In this document: piece by piece, positions 49,965 to 58,734 of the stretch
How positions within the stretch are numbered: position 1 is the first letter of the stretch
How the letters are laid out: each line of letters opens with the position of its first letter
Assembly: GCF_001693775.2 (NCBI RefSeq)
Contig: NZ_MBEW02000003.1
Coordinates: 62,001-126,000, forward strand
Source of the DNA: Criibacterium bergeronii
GTDB taxonomy: Bacteria > Bacillota > Clostridia > Peptostreptococcales > Filifactoraceae
DNA: 64,000 bases
Direction of reading: 5' to 3'
Made by a program: the position numbers and the translations under genes
Notes under the pieces: model-generated
The model's database searches: none
What the model was told of the DNA's origin: nothing
What the model saw: the letters and a program-made list of their open reading frames with translations, nothing else

Positions 49965-50357
49965 ATGAAACCTATAGATAAAAAAGAATTCCTGCTAATA
50001 ATCATATTTTTAGCAAATATTTTGTTTATTACCCTGCCGTATACATATAAAAATATGATGCTACAAAAAGATATCAACAATGCAACTAGTAACAAAAAAG
50101 TTGTGTCTGTAAAATCAGACCCATTAAAAAACTATAAAATTTTTAATGATACCATATTAAAAAATCAAATATCCGTTATCTCAAAAACTGCCAGCATCGA
50201 AGACGACTTATTGCTAGTACAGCTTACTTGTTCAAATACCGTTTTTGAGTCCAGTTTATTTACTGACGATTTAGCTAAAAAAATTAATAATGTCAGCATA
50301 AATTCAGCATTTATAGACAACAAAGGTAATACCAGTATTACCTACTTATTAAGGTAG
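49965..50357 (+). CDS. Small membrane protein, PilO-like layout
   Basis: A 130-residue protein with a short charged N-terminus, one membrane helix (about 8-25, LLIIIFLANILFITLPYT) and a periplasm-side domain with alternating strands at the end (VSINSAFIDNKGNTSITYLL). The ATG at 49965 has GGAG six bases upstream; the ATG at 49953 carries that ribosome site inside it. It lies between the PilN-like and prepilin-like genes. The assignment is structural inference, not motif-based. Confidence 0.6.
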   Translation: MKPIDKKEFLLIIIFLANILFITLPYTYKNMMLQKDINNATSNKKVVSVKSDPLKNYKIFNDTILKNQISVISKTASIEDDLLLVQLTCSNTVFESSLFTDDLAKKINNVSINSAFIDNKGNTSITYLLR

Positions 50358-50360
50358 AAT

Positions 50361-50699
50361 ATGAAAAAAGGATACATTTTAATAGATATAGTAATCGCAT
50401 TTAGTTGCTTGCTTATACTATCTGTACCGATATTTAAAACCTTCAATCTAATAAACAACAATTCACAAGCAGTAGTAGAAAAAGACGAAATTTATAAAAT
50501 AATGACATTTGCATCTGAAAAAATAAAAACCGCTAATACATTTTCAGACCTTGAAACCTATTATAAAAAAGATGGATATGACATTAAAATTCAAATAGAT
50601 AAAAATTTTGATGAATTAACTTATAAATATAAGGTAATAATAAGTAAGAATGACAAGATAAAACAAACATTTTTCATGTATAAAGTATATAAAAATTGA
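50361..50699 (+). CDS. Type IV prepilin-like (pseudopilin) protein
   Basis: A 112-residue protein whose N-terminus MKKGYILIDIVIAFSCLLIL has the class III signal layout. A short basic leader ends in Gly, Tyr is at +1 and a hydrophobic helix follows, with Asp at +5 where Glu is usual. The C-terminal part (about 60-112) is a small beta domain typical of minor pseudopilins. A prepilin peptidase, pilus ATPase (PilB/PilT) and PilC platform are not in the window. It starts 3 bases after the PilO-like gene (AAGG six bases upstream). Confidence 0.65.
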   Translation: MKKGYILIDIVIAFSCLLILSVPIFKTFNLINNNSQAVVEKDEIYKIMTFASEKIKTANTFSDLETYYKKDGYDIKIQIDKNFDELTYKYKVIISKNDKIKQTFFMYKVYKN

Positions 50700-50710
50700 A
50701 ACGAGAAAAT

Positions 50711-52297
50711 ATGATTACAATAAATAACATAAAACTACCAATTTCTGATGACGAAAGTGTATTACAACAAAAAATACATGACAAGCTAAGAAAATCCAAT
50801 AAGGATTTTGAATATAAAATCCTAAAAAAATCCTTAGACGCAAGAAAAAAAGAACAAATACATTATGTATATAAGTTGTTGGTAAATGTCGATGAAAAAA
50901 GCCTATCAAAAAAACTTTTGTCTGACAAAGATATAAGTGTTTTTAATGAAGAACCAAAAATCCCTCTAAAAAAAGGCGACAAAAAATTAGAAAACCCCAT
51001 ATTAGTTGTAGGAATGGGTCCAGCAGGTTTATTTTGTGCTTATAAACTTATTAGCTATGGATATGATGTGATTTTATGTGAGCAAGGCTCTGATGTAGAT
51101 AAAAGAGCTGTTGATGTAAAAACTTTTATAAAAACAGGCATATTAAATGAAAACTCCAATGTGCAATTTGGTGAAGGTGGAGCAGGTACATTTTCAGATG
51201 GCAAGCTAACCAGCAGGAGCAAAGACCCTAGAGGATTTGAGGTTTTGGAAATATTTCACAAATTTGGTGCAAAAGAAGAAATATTATATAGCCAAAAACC
51301 TCATATAGGCACTGACATTTTGACTAAGATTGTCAAAAATATGAGACTGAAAATGATTGAAAACGGTGCAAAAGTTTACTTTAATACAAAACTTGAAGAT
51401 ATAATCGTAGAAAACTCAAAAATTAGAGCTGTAGTATTAAATGGCAAAAAAGTTGACGTATCTATAGTCGTATTCGCGACAGGACATAGTAGCGAACAGA
51501 TTTATAAAATGCTACACTCTCACGATGTAGCCCTTACTCAAAAGCCTTTTGCTGTAGGATTTAGGATTGAGCATCTACAAAGCGATATAAATTTAATGCA
51601 ATACAAAAACGCTGCTGATAATAAATATTTGCCGGCGGCAGAATACTTTTTCACAAATGCTGTAGAAAAAACAAATAAAAGCGTCTACACCTTTTGTATG
51701 TGCCCGGGTGGGTTTGTCTTGCCATCTTCTTCTATAAAAGAGCATCTAGTAGTAAATGGTATGAGTTTTAGTAAAAGAGCCGGTAAAAATTCAAATTCCG
51801 CCTTACTTGTCAATGTAAACGATAAAGATTTTGGCGCAAATCTTTTTGATGGAATTGCTTTCCAAAGAAAAATAGAGCGTGACGCTTTTAGACTTGGCGG
51901 AGGTGGATACAAAGCTCCAGTACAAAAATTATCAGATTTTTTAAATGACAATGTGTCAACTGAGCTTGGTAAAGTTTCTCCTACCTACCCTATCGGATAT
52001 ACACTTACAAATTTATCAATTCTATATCCAAAAAATCTTACTGAGTCATTGAAAGCAGCTTTGCACTCACTTGGAAAAGTTGCTCCTATATTTGCTAATG
52101 GTGATGCAATACTTACTGCACCTGAAACTAGAACTTCAGCACCGGTTAGAATAGTAAGAGACCCTGAAAATTATAATTCTGTAACACTTCAAAATATGTA
52201 CCCAATAGGTGAAGGCAGTGGCTATGCCGGTGGTATAGTAAGCAGTGCTATTGATGGATTAAAAATAGCTGAAAAAATTATATCAATCTATGTGTAA
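50711..52297 (+). CDS. FAD-dependent oxidoreductase (COG2509-type)
   Basis: A 528-residue flavoprotein of the uncharacterised FAD-dependent dehydrogenase group. An N-terminal domain of about 85 residues precedes the dinucleotide fold VVGMGPAGLFCAYKLISYGY. QFGEGGAGTFSDGKLTSRSK is the family hallmark, and YPIGEGSGYAGGIVSSAIDG lies at the C-terminus. The substrate is unknown. The ATG at 50711 follows the prepilin stop by 11 bases; the ribosome site is weak (CGAGAAAAT). Confidence 0.88.
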   Translation: MITINNIKLPISDDESVLQQKIHDKLRKSNKDFEYKILKKSLDARKKEQIHYVYKLLVNVDEKSLSKKLLSDKDISVFNEEPKIPLKKGDKKLENPILVVGMGPAGLFCAYKLISYGYDVILCEQGSDVDKRAVDVKTFIKTGILNENSNVQFGEGGAGTFSDGKLTSRSKDPRGFEVLEIFHKFGAKEEILYSQKPHIGTDILTKIVKNMRLKMIENGAKVYFNTKLEDIIVENSKIRAVVLNGKKVDVSIVVFATGHSSEQIYKMLHSHDVALTQKPFAVGFRIEHLQSDINLMQYKNAADNKYLPAAEYFFTNAVEKTNKSVYTFCMCPGGFVLPSSSIKEHLVVNGMSFSKRAGKNSNSALLVNVNDKDFGANLFDGIAFQRKIERDAFRLGGGGYKAPVQKLSDFLNDNVSTELGKVSPTYPIGYTLTNLSILYPKNLTESLKAALHSLGKVAPIFANGDAILTAPETRTSAPVRIVRDPENYNSVTLQNMYPIGEGSGYAGGIVSSAIDGLKIAEKIISIYV

Positions 52298-52307
52298 TTT
52301 AAACCTC

Positions 52308-52370
52308 AAAAATAAAAGACGTTTTATGAATTGTAGAGTATCTATAATTCATAAAACGTCTTTTATTTTT
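52308..52370. terminator. Bidirectional terminator, 30-bp hairpin
   Basis: Two 30-base arms (52308-52337 and 52341-52370) differ at one position (a G-U pair in one strand) around a 3-base loop. The outer arms are A-rich and T-rich, so both strands give a stem plus T run. It lies between the convergent ends of the FAD dehydrogenase and a coiled-coil gene. Confidence 0.9.
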
Positions 52371-52372
52371 AA

Positions 52373-52858
52373 TTATTTTTCATTAATTATTTTTATTGCC
52401 TCATCGAAAAGTGTATGAGCCTCATCTTTATAAGGCATATTTAAGATTTTATCGTCAACATTTTGTAATAGCTTTTCAGCATCTTCCTTTGTAGTAGTGC
52501 CTTGAATTTGCTTTATGATGTTATTAAGTCTGTTTTTAATTATGGTGGCATCACTTAGCATATCAGGGTATTTACTCATCAAAAAATCTTCTTGAGCCTT
52601 TGCGATATCTTGACCTCTTGCAACTGCAGCCGCTATGGCTGCCGCCTTAATTCTTTCGACTGACTGAGTGTATGTGTTTACATCTTCTTCTAATAAATTA
52701 CGTTTTTCTTCTGATTTAGCATCTGCCTCTTTTTTTCTTACCTTTAGCATCTGCTTTTCTTTGATTTCTTTGAGTAATTCATTATGTCTTTGCATAACAG
52801 CAGCTTGTTCAGCAGTATCATTATTGCCGTTTCGTTCCAATACGTCTTGTATTTTCAT
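52373..52858 (-). CDS. Charged coiled-coil protein, unknown
   Basis: A 161-residue soluble protein, mostly helical and charged (about 25-85 likely coiled coil: LLKEIKEKQMLKVRKKEADA). The middle has an Ala-rich stretch, IKAAAIAAAVARGQDIAKAQ. I do not recognise a family. The ATG at 52858 has AAGGAGGTGG upstream. It lies downstream of another coiled-coil gene and coaD, and may have its own promoter. Confidence 0.65.
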   Translation of the reverse strand: MKIQDVLERNGNNDTAEQAAVMQRHNELLKEIKEKQMLKVRKKEADAKSEEKRNLLEEDVNTYTQSVERIKAAAIAAAVARGQDIAKAQEDFLMSKYPDMLSDATIIKNRLNNIIKQIQGTTTKEDAEKLLQNVDDKILNMPYKDEAHTLFDEAIKIINEK

Positions 52859-52956
52859 ATTCCACCTCCTTGTAAAAATTTGCACAATAAATACAAATAT
52901 TCATTCCATACATCGGAATATTTTAAAAATTTTTAAGTATTTTTTTAAATTTTTTA

Positions 52957-53421
52957 TTATCCGTTATACTCTTCCAGTTCTTTAATATTTTCTTCTATTA
53001 CCTTGTTAATCTTTTCTATATTTGAATGCAATTTACCAAGCATTTCTATAGCATAAGCTTTTGCACCTATTTTTATTTCTTCTGCTGTTGCATTAGCCAA
53101 TTGCAAGGTTTTATTTGCATTTTCTTGAGCTAATTTAGTGATTTCACTTTCTTTCACTTTTTCATCAACAAATGTTTGGGTTCTCGCTAACAAGGAGTCA
53201 GCATCTTTTTGTGCATCGTCAAGTATTTTCTGCTTTTCATTGTTTACCCATTCAGCCTGTTTGAACTGGTTAGGCAAACCGATTTTTATGTCTTTTATTA
53301 TCTCCAGTAATTCCTCTTTATCTACTGCCACTTTTCTAGATAGCGGAATATTTCCTGCATTATCTATAATATCTTCAAGTTCATCTAATAATTTAAACGT
53401 AGCTCCATTTATTTTTTCCAT
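52957..53421 (-). CDS. Coiled-coil ATPase-b-like protein
   Basis: A 154-residue helical protein resembling the small ATPase/ATP-synthase-b-like or DivIVA-like proteins often found after coaD in Clostridia. Residues about 1-25 (FKLLDELEDIIDNAGNIPLS) precede a long coiled coil (about 50-150, QKDADSLLARTQTFVDEKVK). No Walker motif is visible, so ATPase labels in this family should be treated with care. Confidence 0.68.
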   Translation of the reverse strand: MEKINGATFKLLDELEDIIDNAGNIPLSRKVAVDKEELLEIIKDIKIGLPNQFKQAEWVNNEKQKILDDAQKDADSLLARTQTFVDEKVKESEITKLAQENANKTLQLANATAEEIKIGAKAYAIEMLGKLHSNIEKINKVIEENIKELEEYNG

Positions 53422-53462
53422 CTTTACCCGCCTTCATTTACTATTTGAGTATAATATAGTAT

Positions 53463-53491
53463 ATCATACTATTTTTTGCTGAAATTTGCAA
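53463..53491 (-). promoter_or_regulatory. Promoter between coaD and the coiled-coil gene
   Basis: TTGCAA (53491-53486), 17 bases, TATGAT (53468-53463) on the minus strand, directly after the coaD stop and about 42 bases before the coiled-coil ATG. Confidence 0.42.
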
Positions 53492-53986
53492 TTATAAATT
53501 ATTATTTCTTAATTTATCATAAAGTGCATCTTCAACTACCTTTGGTACTAAATCCTTCACACTACCACCAAATGTTGCAATTTCTTTCACTGTACTTGAA
53601 CTAATGTATGAATACTTTGGCAACGTAGCTAAAAATACTGTATCAACCTTGTCTTGACTTAAAAAATAGTTCATATTTGCCATTTGTAATTCTGTCTCAA
53701 AATCAGACAACATTCTTAGTCCTCTTACCACTGTATATATTTTATTCGCCTTGCAATAATCCACTAGCAACCCCGAAAAATTATCAACTTTGACATTATG
53801 TAAGTGTTTGGTAGATTCTTTTAATAACTCAACTCTATCTTCTATTGTGAATAGACTTTTTTTACTTTTATTAATAAGTATCGCTACAATCAACTCATCA
53901 TACATTTGAGATGCTCTTGTGATAATATCCATATGCCCATTTGTCACCGGGTCAAAGCTCCCTGAGTACACTGCTATTTTATTCAT
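53492..53986 (-). CDS. coaD: Phosphopantetheine adenylyltransferase
   Basis: Makes dephospho-CoA from 4'-phosphopantetheine and ATP. The 164 residues have the nucleotidyltransferase motif SGSFDPVTNGHMDII, the RGLR segment (VVRGLRMLSDFETELQMANM), and the C-terminal YISSSTVKEIA (the ISSS motif). It overlaps rsmD by 8 bases, the common rsmD-coaD arrangement. Confidence 0.97.
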   Translation of the reverse strand: MNKIAVYSGSFDPVTNGHMDIITRASQMYDELIVAILINKSKKSLFTIEDRVELLKESTKHLHNVKVDNFSGLLVDYCKANKIYTVVRGLRMLSDFETELQMANMNYFLSQDKVDTVFLATLPKYSYISSSTVKEIATFGGSVKDLVPKVVEDALYDKLRNNNL

Positions 53987-54527
53987 CCTTGTACCTCATT
54001 ACATTTATCTTTGTAATAGAATAAATTTTAGTCTTTTCAAGGACTAAGTTATCCGGTAAATCAAAGCTGACTGCTTTATCGGTCTCTAAAATAAAAACTC
54101 CACTATCTTTTATAAGCTTTCTCTTTGCTATAATATTTACCATATCTGATAAATGCTTGTAATCATAATATGGGTCAGCAAATATAATATCAAACCTTGA
54201 GCTTGTGGTATTCAGAAAACTTAACACATCTTGCCTTTGCATATTTACCTTTTGTGCATCATCAAGTAAATATGCGAAATTTTTTTTCATAGTTTGTATT
54301 GATTTCGAATTATTTTCCACACAAGTGCAAGTTTTTGCTCCTCTAGAAATCGCCTCACTAGCTATTGCCCCACTGCCTGAAAACAAGTCTAAAAAATCAC
54401 TATCATAAATATATGGCATAAGCATATTAAATACACTTTCTTTGACCTTGTCTGTAGTTGGTCTGACTTTTTCGTCCAAAGGTGAATTAAGTTTTCTTCC
54501 TCTATATTTCCCGCCTATTATTCGCAT
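53979..54527 (-). CDS. rsmD: 16S rRNA (guanine(966)-N2)-methyltransferase RsmD
   Basis: Methylates 16S rRNA G966. The 182 residues have the N-terminal MRIIGGKYRGRKL, VRPTTDKVKESVFNML, and SAM motif FLDLFSGSGAIASEAISRGA. Catalytic motif IV reads ADPYYDYK, where most relatives have DPPY or DPPF, so the second proline is replaced by tyrosine. It lies between thiN and coaD. Confidence 0.93.
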   Translation of the reverse strand: MRIIGGKYRGRKLNSPLDEKVRPTTDKVKESVFNMLMPYIYDSDFLDLFSGSGAIASEAISRGAKTCTCVENNSKSIQTMKKNFAYLLDDAQKVNMQRQDVLSFLNTTSSRFDIIFADPYYDYKHLSDMVNIIAKRKLIKDSGVFILETDKAVSFDLPDNLVLEKTKIYSITKINVMRYKDE

Positions 54528-54534
54528 TATTATC

Positions 54535-55185
54535 CTAATTATTTTTTAAATTAATTTTTACGCACAAAAGTTTGCCACTATCAAATGTTACTTTAGGTTG
54601 TTTATCTATAACAACATTGGAATTTAATAAATTTTCTCCCATACAAACATTTTTATTTGTAAGTGGATATCTAAATCCAACTAAACTCAAGTTTTTTATA
54701 TCACTTATTGGGACGAATGAAACCGTTTGATTTATATAAGAATATATTGTATTTTCACCACTATAAAGTAAGGAAATTTCATTAATTTTATTAATTATTT
54801 TAACCTCTATTCCTAAATCTTTTGTGTAAACCAATAAATTAATATTAGACAAAAAGTGGTCTGCCCTATCTCCAAACGCTCCAATTACATATATCTTATT
54901 AAAACCCTTTTCAATTATTAAATCAAGAGCAATTTTTGAGTCCGTATAGTCCTTGTCTGCCGGATATTTGATAATTTTTGAATTATTTTGATAATATTCA
55001 AGTGCATCATTGCTAATTGAATCCATATCTCCGACCAAAAAATCTATTTTGTACTTTTTTTCAAATAAAAAGTTTGCTCCACCATCTGCACATACTGTAA
55101 GAGAGGAATTTTTTAAGAGTTTATCATAAAATCCAATATCATCTATTTGACCATTGACTACGCATACCGCATATTTATTTTGCAT
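54535..55185 (-). CDS. thiN: Thiamine pyrophosphokinase
   Basis: Converts thiamine to thiamine pyrophosphate. The 216 residues show VCADGGANFLFEKKYKIDFL, VGDMDSIS, PADKDYTDSKIALDLIIEKG and IGAFGDRADHFLSNINLLVY, all typical of the family, and a C-terminal beta domain. It follows rpe by 25 bases, the Firmicutes rsgA-rpe-thiN order. Confidence 0.94.
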   Translation of the reverse strand: MQNKYAVCVVNGQIDDIGFYDKLLKNSSLTVCADGGANFLFEKKYKIDFLVGDMDSISNDALEYYQNNSKIIKYPADKDYTDSKIALDLIIEKGFNKIYVIGAFGDRADHFLSNINLLVYTKDLGIEVKIINKINEISLLYSGENTIYSYINQTVSFVPISDIKNLSLVGFRYPLTNKNVCMGENLLNSNVVIDKQPKVTFDSGKLLCVKINLKNN

Positions 55186-55210
55186 ATTTAAGCCTTACTA
55201 ATAAAACCTG

Positions 55211-55864
55211 CTATCTAATTTTTTTATATAAACCATCAATATTTTCTTTTATATCTTTGTCATTAAATACCGCAGAGCCTGCCACGAAAAGCTCTGCACC
55301 CGCATTAGAAATTTTTTCAATATTGGAAGTTTTTACTCCGCCATCAACTTCAATTATATAATTATAATTTTCTTTTTGCCTTACTTCCTTTAACCACTCA
55401 AGCTTACTTACAGAATTTTCTATAAAACTCTGTCCTCCAAACCCCGGATTTACACTCATAACTAAAACTAAATCAGCTATAGGCAACACCTCAGACAAAA
55501 TGTTTATTGGAGTAGATGGGTTAATAGTAACTCCTGCTTTCATTCCATTATCCTTTATTTGATGCAAAGCTCTATCAAGGTGAGTGCACGCCTCATAGTG
55601 TATTGTTAAAATATCTGCTCCAGCCTCAGCAAAGCTTTCTATGTATCTCTCAGGCTTTTCAATCATCAAATGCACATCAAAAATTAAATCAGATAGTTTT
55701 CTTAATGATTTAATATATGGCTGACCTATTGTAATATTTGGTACAAATAAACCGTCCATTACATCTATATGCAGATACTTTATACCTGCAGCTTTTACTT
55801 GCTCCAATTGTTGTTTTATATTTGAAAGCTCGGCTGACAGAATTGATGGTGATAGTTCCTTCAT
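55211..55864 (-). CDS. rpe: Ribulose-phosphate 3-epimerase
   Basis: Pentose-phosphate enzyme interconverting ribulose 5-phosphate and xylulose 5-phosphate. The 217 residues of the TIM barrel include SPSILSAELSNIKQQLEQVK, HIDVMDGLFVPNITIG, VHLMIEKPERYI, MSVNPGFGGQSFIENS and VDGGVKTSNI, with the metal-binding His and Asp residues in place. It overlaps rsgA by 4 bases. Confidence 0.97.
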   Translation of the reverse strand: MKELSPSILSAELSNIKQQLEQVKAAGIKYLHIDVMDGLFVPNITIGQPYIKSLRKLSDLIFDVHLMIEKPERYIESFAEAGADILTIHYEACTHLDRALHQIKDNGMKAGVTINPSTPINILSEVLPIADLVLVMSVNPGFGGQSFIENSVSKLEWLKEVRQKENYNYIIEVDGGVKTSNIEKISNAGAELFVAGSAVFNDKDIKENIDGLYKKIR

Positions 55865-56763
55865 TTATAATTTCTCCTATTATCCTTTTTACTTAGTTCT
55901 GATAGTATTCTTAAATATGAATCATAACGACTTTGAAAAATTTTTCCCTCTGCTAAAGCGTCCTTTACTGAGCAATCAGGTTCTTTGTCATGAAGACATT
56001 TTGCTCCAAAATAACAATTGTCATCGTATTGCTCAAACTCTACAAAACATTTTTTTAAATCATATTTATCTATGTTATCTAGCTTTATAGATGTAAATCC
56101 CGGCGTATCGACTATATATTTTCCATCTTCAATAGGTATCATTGTGGCATAGGTTGTAGTATTTTTCCCTTTTTGAAGTTTTGTACTTATTTTAGAGGTT
56201 TTTTGCTCTGAATTACCAATTATTTTATTAATTATACTACTTTTACCTACTCCTGATGGTCCTGATATTACCGTAGAGCCCGGCAATAGTAAATTTTTTA
56301 ATTCATCAATGCCAATATTATTATGTGCACTAATGGAAACAGTCTTATAACCGATTTTTGAGTACACTTCCTCTTGTTTTAGATAATCCTGATTTTCATC
56401 CAAATCGATTTTATTAATTGCCAAAATTGTATTGATATTAACATTTTCTGTAGTGGCAAGAAAAACATCTGCCAAATAATAATTAAATAAAGGCTCTTTG
56501 GCTGCAAAAACTACAACCATGTTGTCGATATTAGCTACATTTGGTCTAATCAAAGAGTTTTTTCTAGGATAAATTGTTTCTATTACAGCCTCATTTGTAG
56601 TGTCGTCTTTTAAAGTTATCTCCACAAAATCGCCAACAATTATATTCTTTTTTTCTTTTTTAAAAATTCCTCTTGGTTTTGACTCATAAATTTTGCCCTC
56701 AAAATTTACATAGAAAAAATCGGATATTTTCTTAATTACTTGCCCTTTAATGTTAATCCTCAC
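55861..56763 (-). CDS. rsgA: Ribosome small subunit-dependent GTPase RsgA
   Basis: Circularly permuted GTPase helping 30S maturation. The 300 residues have an N-terminal OB fold, G4 NKID (about 120) ahead of G1 GPSGVGKSSIINKI (about 171), G3 DTPGF, and a C-terminal zinc site with CYFGAKCLHDKEPDCSV. It follows prkC, the standard prpC-prkC-rsgA order. Confidence 0.96.
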   Translation of the reverse strand: MRINIKGQVIKKISDFFYVNFEGKIYESKPRGIFKKEKKNIIVGDFVEITLKDDTTNEAVIETIYPRKNSLIRPNVANIDNMVVVFAAKEPLFNYYLADVFLATTENVNINTILAINKIDLDENQDYLKQEEVYSKIGYKTVSISAHNNIGIDELKNLLLPGSTVISGPSGVGKSSIINKIIGNSEQKTSKISTKLQKGKNTTTYATMIPIEDGKYIVDTPGFTSIKLDNIDKYDLKKCFVEFEQYDDNCYFGAKCLHDKEPDCSVKDALAEGKIFQSRYDSYLRILSELSKKDNRRNYK

Positions 56764-56793
56764 TTTCTTTTTGGAACATAGAAAAAATATAAG

Positions 56794-58719
56794 TTAAAAG
56801 TCTATAACTGATGTAGAAGAATAGTAAGCATCGTCTATATAGATATCGTACTGCTTGCTTGTTCCTCTTTCTGACGAAAGCTGCACATTATAGTTAGGAC
56901 TTTGAAGAGTAGAAACATTAGTGCTGTACGCAACTACTCCTGTAGATTTTTCAATCAATGTTAACTTTATATATTCCTTTTGAGGTAATATTAAAGTTAT
57001 CTCTTTAGATACAGTTTTTGGTAAATCTTGAACATTTAGAGTTGGATCATATTGCCCTGAGTTGCCCTTGTTTTCATCAAGCTTGTTTACTATTACGTCA
57101 ATTGAGCTACCCTTTGGAGCTGATGAATCTTTTTCAGGGTTTTGAACAAGAATAATTCCATCTTGTTTAGTTGTATCTTGTTTATAGCTTACATTTCCCA
57201 AGGTAAATCCATCTAAACGCTCTTTTGCCTGCTCAACTGTAAGTCCTATAAAGTTAGGCACATTTGTCAAATTTTCGTCTTTCCCTTTACTAACTTTCAA
57301 GAGGATAGTTTCCCCTTTTTTAAGCTTTTCTCCAGCTTTAACACTTTGTGAGATAACTATGTCTTTATTTACATCATTTGAAAATTCGTATTCTACTTCT
57401 GCACTAATTCCAAGTTTTTCCAGCTTGCCTTTTGCCTCATTCACATCTAAATTTACTAGCTCAGGTGCTCCAAAATTTTGTTTTAAGCCGTTTGAAAGCA
57501 TTGCAACAATTTCCTCACCTTTTCTAATGCTAACTCCATCAGATGGATTTTGATATATTATTGTATTTTCTTCCTTGTCACTATCTTTGATATCTGTTAC
57601 TTTAAGCTTTAGTCCTATATCCTCAAGTGTTTTTTTTGCATCTTCTTCTTTCATATCAATGATGTTGGGCACTACAACAGTTTTATTATCAAATGCCATA
57701 TCATAAAGCGACTCTGCATTAAATAGTAAAAATACTAAGGCAATAACAAGTGCTGACGCTATGGCAATATTTTTCACATTCAATTTTTTGGAATTTGACT
57801 TTTTAACAGTTTTTTTGTTAGGAGTTGTATATTTTTTCGGCATTTTTATTATCTTTGTCTCAAATTCGTCTTCATTTTCCAATGAATAATTTTGAATTTG
57901 TTTTCCAGCATTAATTGAATCAATATCTTTAAGTATTTCATCAATATTGTTATACCTGCTGTCCATGTCTTTATTTGTCATTTTAAGAATCATATTTTGC
58001 AGCGGCAGCGATATTTTTTCTTTAAATTCCTCAGGAATTCTTACTGTACTGTTTATATGCTTTAAAGCCACATTTACAGGAGTATCTCCATCATAAGGTG
58101 TAGTACCTATAAGCATTTCATAAAGCACTATACCAAGAGAATATATATCAGACCTGTTATCCATGTATGCACTTCTAGCCTGCTCAGGCGAAAAATAATG
58201 CACCGAACCCAATACTTCACCAACAGCAGTTATAGTAGCAGAAGAGGTAGCCTTTGCTATGCCAAAATCCCCTACCTTTACCTTGCCATCATTAGTAATC
58301 ATTATGTTGTGAGGCTTTACATCTCTATGGATAATGCCGTGATTATGAGCCTCTCTTAGAGCATAACAAGTTTGAGTCAAAATATTTATTGCCTCCGACT
58401 CTGTTAATCTGCCCTTACCTTTAATAAGTTTTTTTAGGTTAATCCCGTCTACATATTCCATTACAATATACGCAGCATCCTCATCCTTGCCTACGTCATA
58501 GACATTTACAATATTTGGATGGTTCAATGAGGCAGCAGCTTTGGCTTCATTATTAAATTTTACAAGAAAATCCTGATTGTTGTAAAATTCTTTTTTTAAA
58601 ACCTTTACAGCTACTGTCCTATTTAATATATTGTCATGAGCCTTGTAAACCGTAGACATTCCACCTTGCTCTACCTGCTCCTCTAACTCATATCTACTAC
58701 TTAAAATTTTCTTTTCCAT
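56794..58719 (-). CDS. prkC: Ser/Thr protein kinase PrkC with three PASTA domains
   Basis: Membrane kinase sensing muropeptides or lipid II. The 641 residues comprise a cytoplasmic kinase domain (1-270: GGMSTVYKA, VAVKVLKK, HRDVKPHN, GDFGIAK), a basic juxtamembrane linker, one membrane helix (about 318-340), three PASTA repeats (about 352-416, 418-484, 487-553) and a C-terminal beta domain of about 80 residues. Adjacent prpC encodes the opposing phosphatase. Confidence 0.96.
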   Translation of the reverse strand: MEKKILSSRYELEEQVEQGGMSTVYKAHDNILNRTVAVKVLKKEFYNNQDFLVKFNNEAKAAASLNHPNIVNVYDVGKDEDAAYIVMEYVDGINLKKLIKGKGRLTESEAINILTQTCYALREAHNHGIIHRDVKPHNIMITNDGKVKVGDFGIAKATSSATITAVGEVLGSVHYFSPEQARSAYMDNRSDIYSLGIVLYEMLIGTTPYDGDTPVNVALKHINSTVRIPEEFKEKISLPLQNMILKMTNKDMDSRYNNIDEILKDIDSINAGKQIQNYSLENEDEFETKIIKMPKKYTTPNKKTVKKSNSKKLNVKNIAIASALVIALVFLLFNAESLYDMAFDNKTVVVPNIIDMKEEDAKKTLEDIGLKLKVTDIKDSDKEENTIIYQNPSDGVSIRKGEEIVAMLSNGLKQNFGAPELVNLDVNEAKGKLEKLGISAEVEYEFSNDVNKDIVISQSVKAGEKLKKGETILLKVSKGKDENLTNVPNFIGLTVEQAKERLDGFTLGNVSYKQDTTKQDGIILVQNPEKDSSAPKGSSIDVIVNKLDENKGNSGQYDPTLNVQDLPKTVSKEITLILPQKEYIKLTLIEKSTGVVAYSTNVSTLQSPNYNVQLSSERGTSKQYDIYIDDAYYSSTSVIDF

Positions 58720-58734
58720 CTTATCTCCAAAAAA

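Noticed and set aside
52905-52935. SigD-like TCCGATGT box before the coiled-coil gene as a firm promoter
   Set aside because: The -10 deviates at two positions, the spacing is 14 and the region is so AT-rich that TAAA matches are expected; mentioned only as a possibility.
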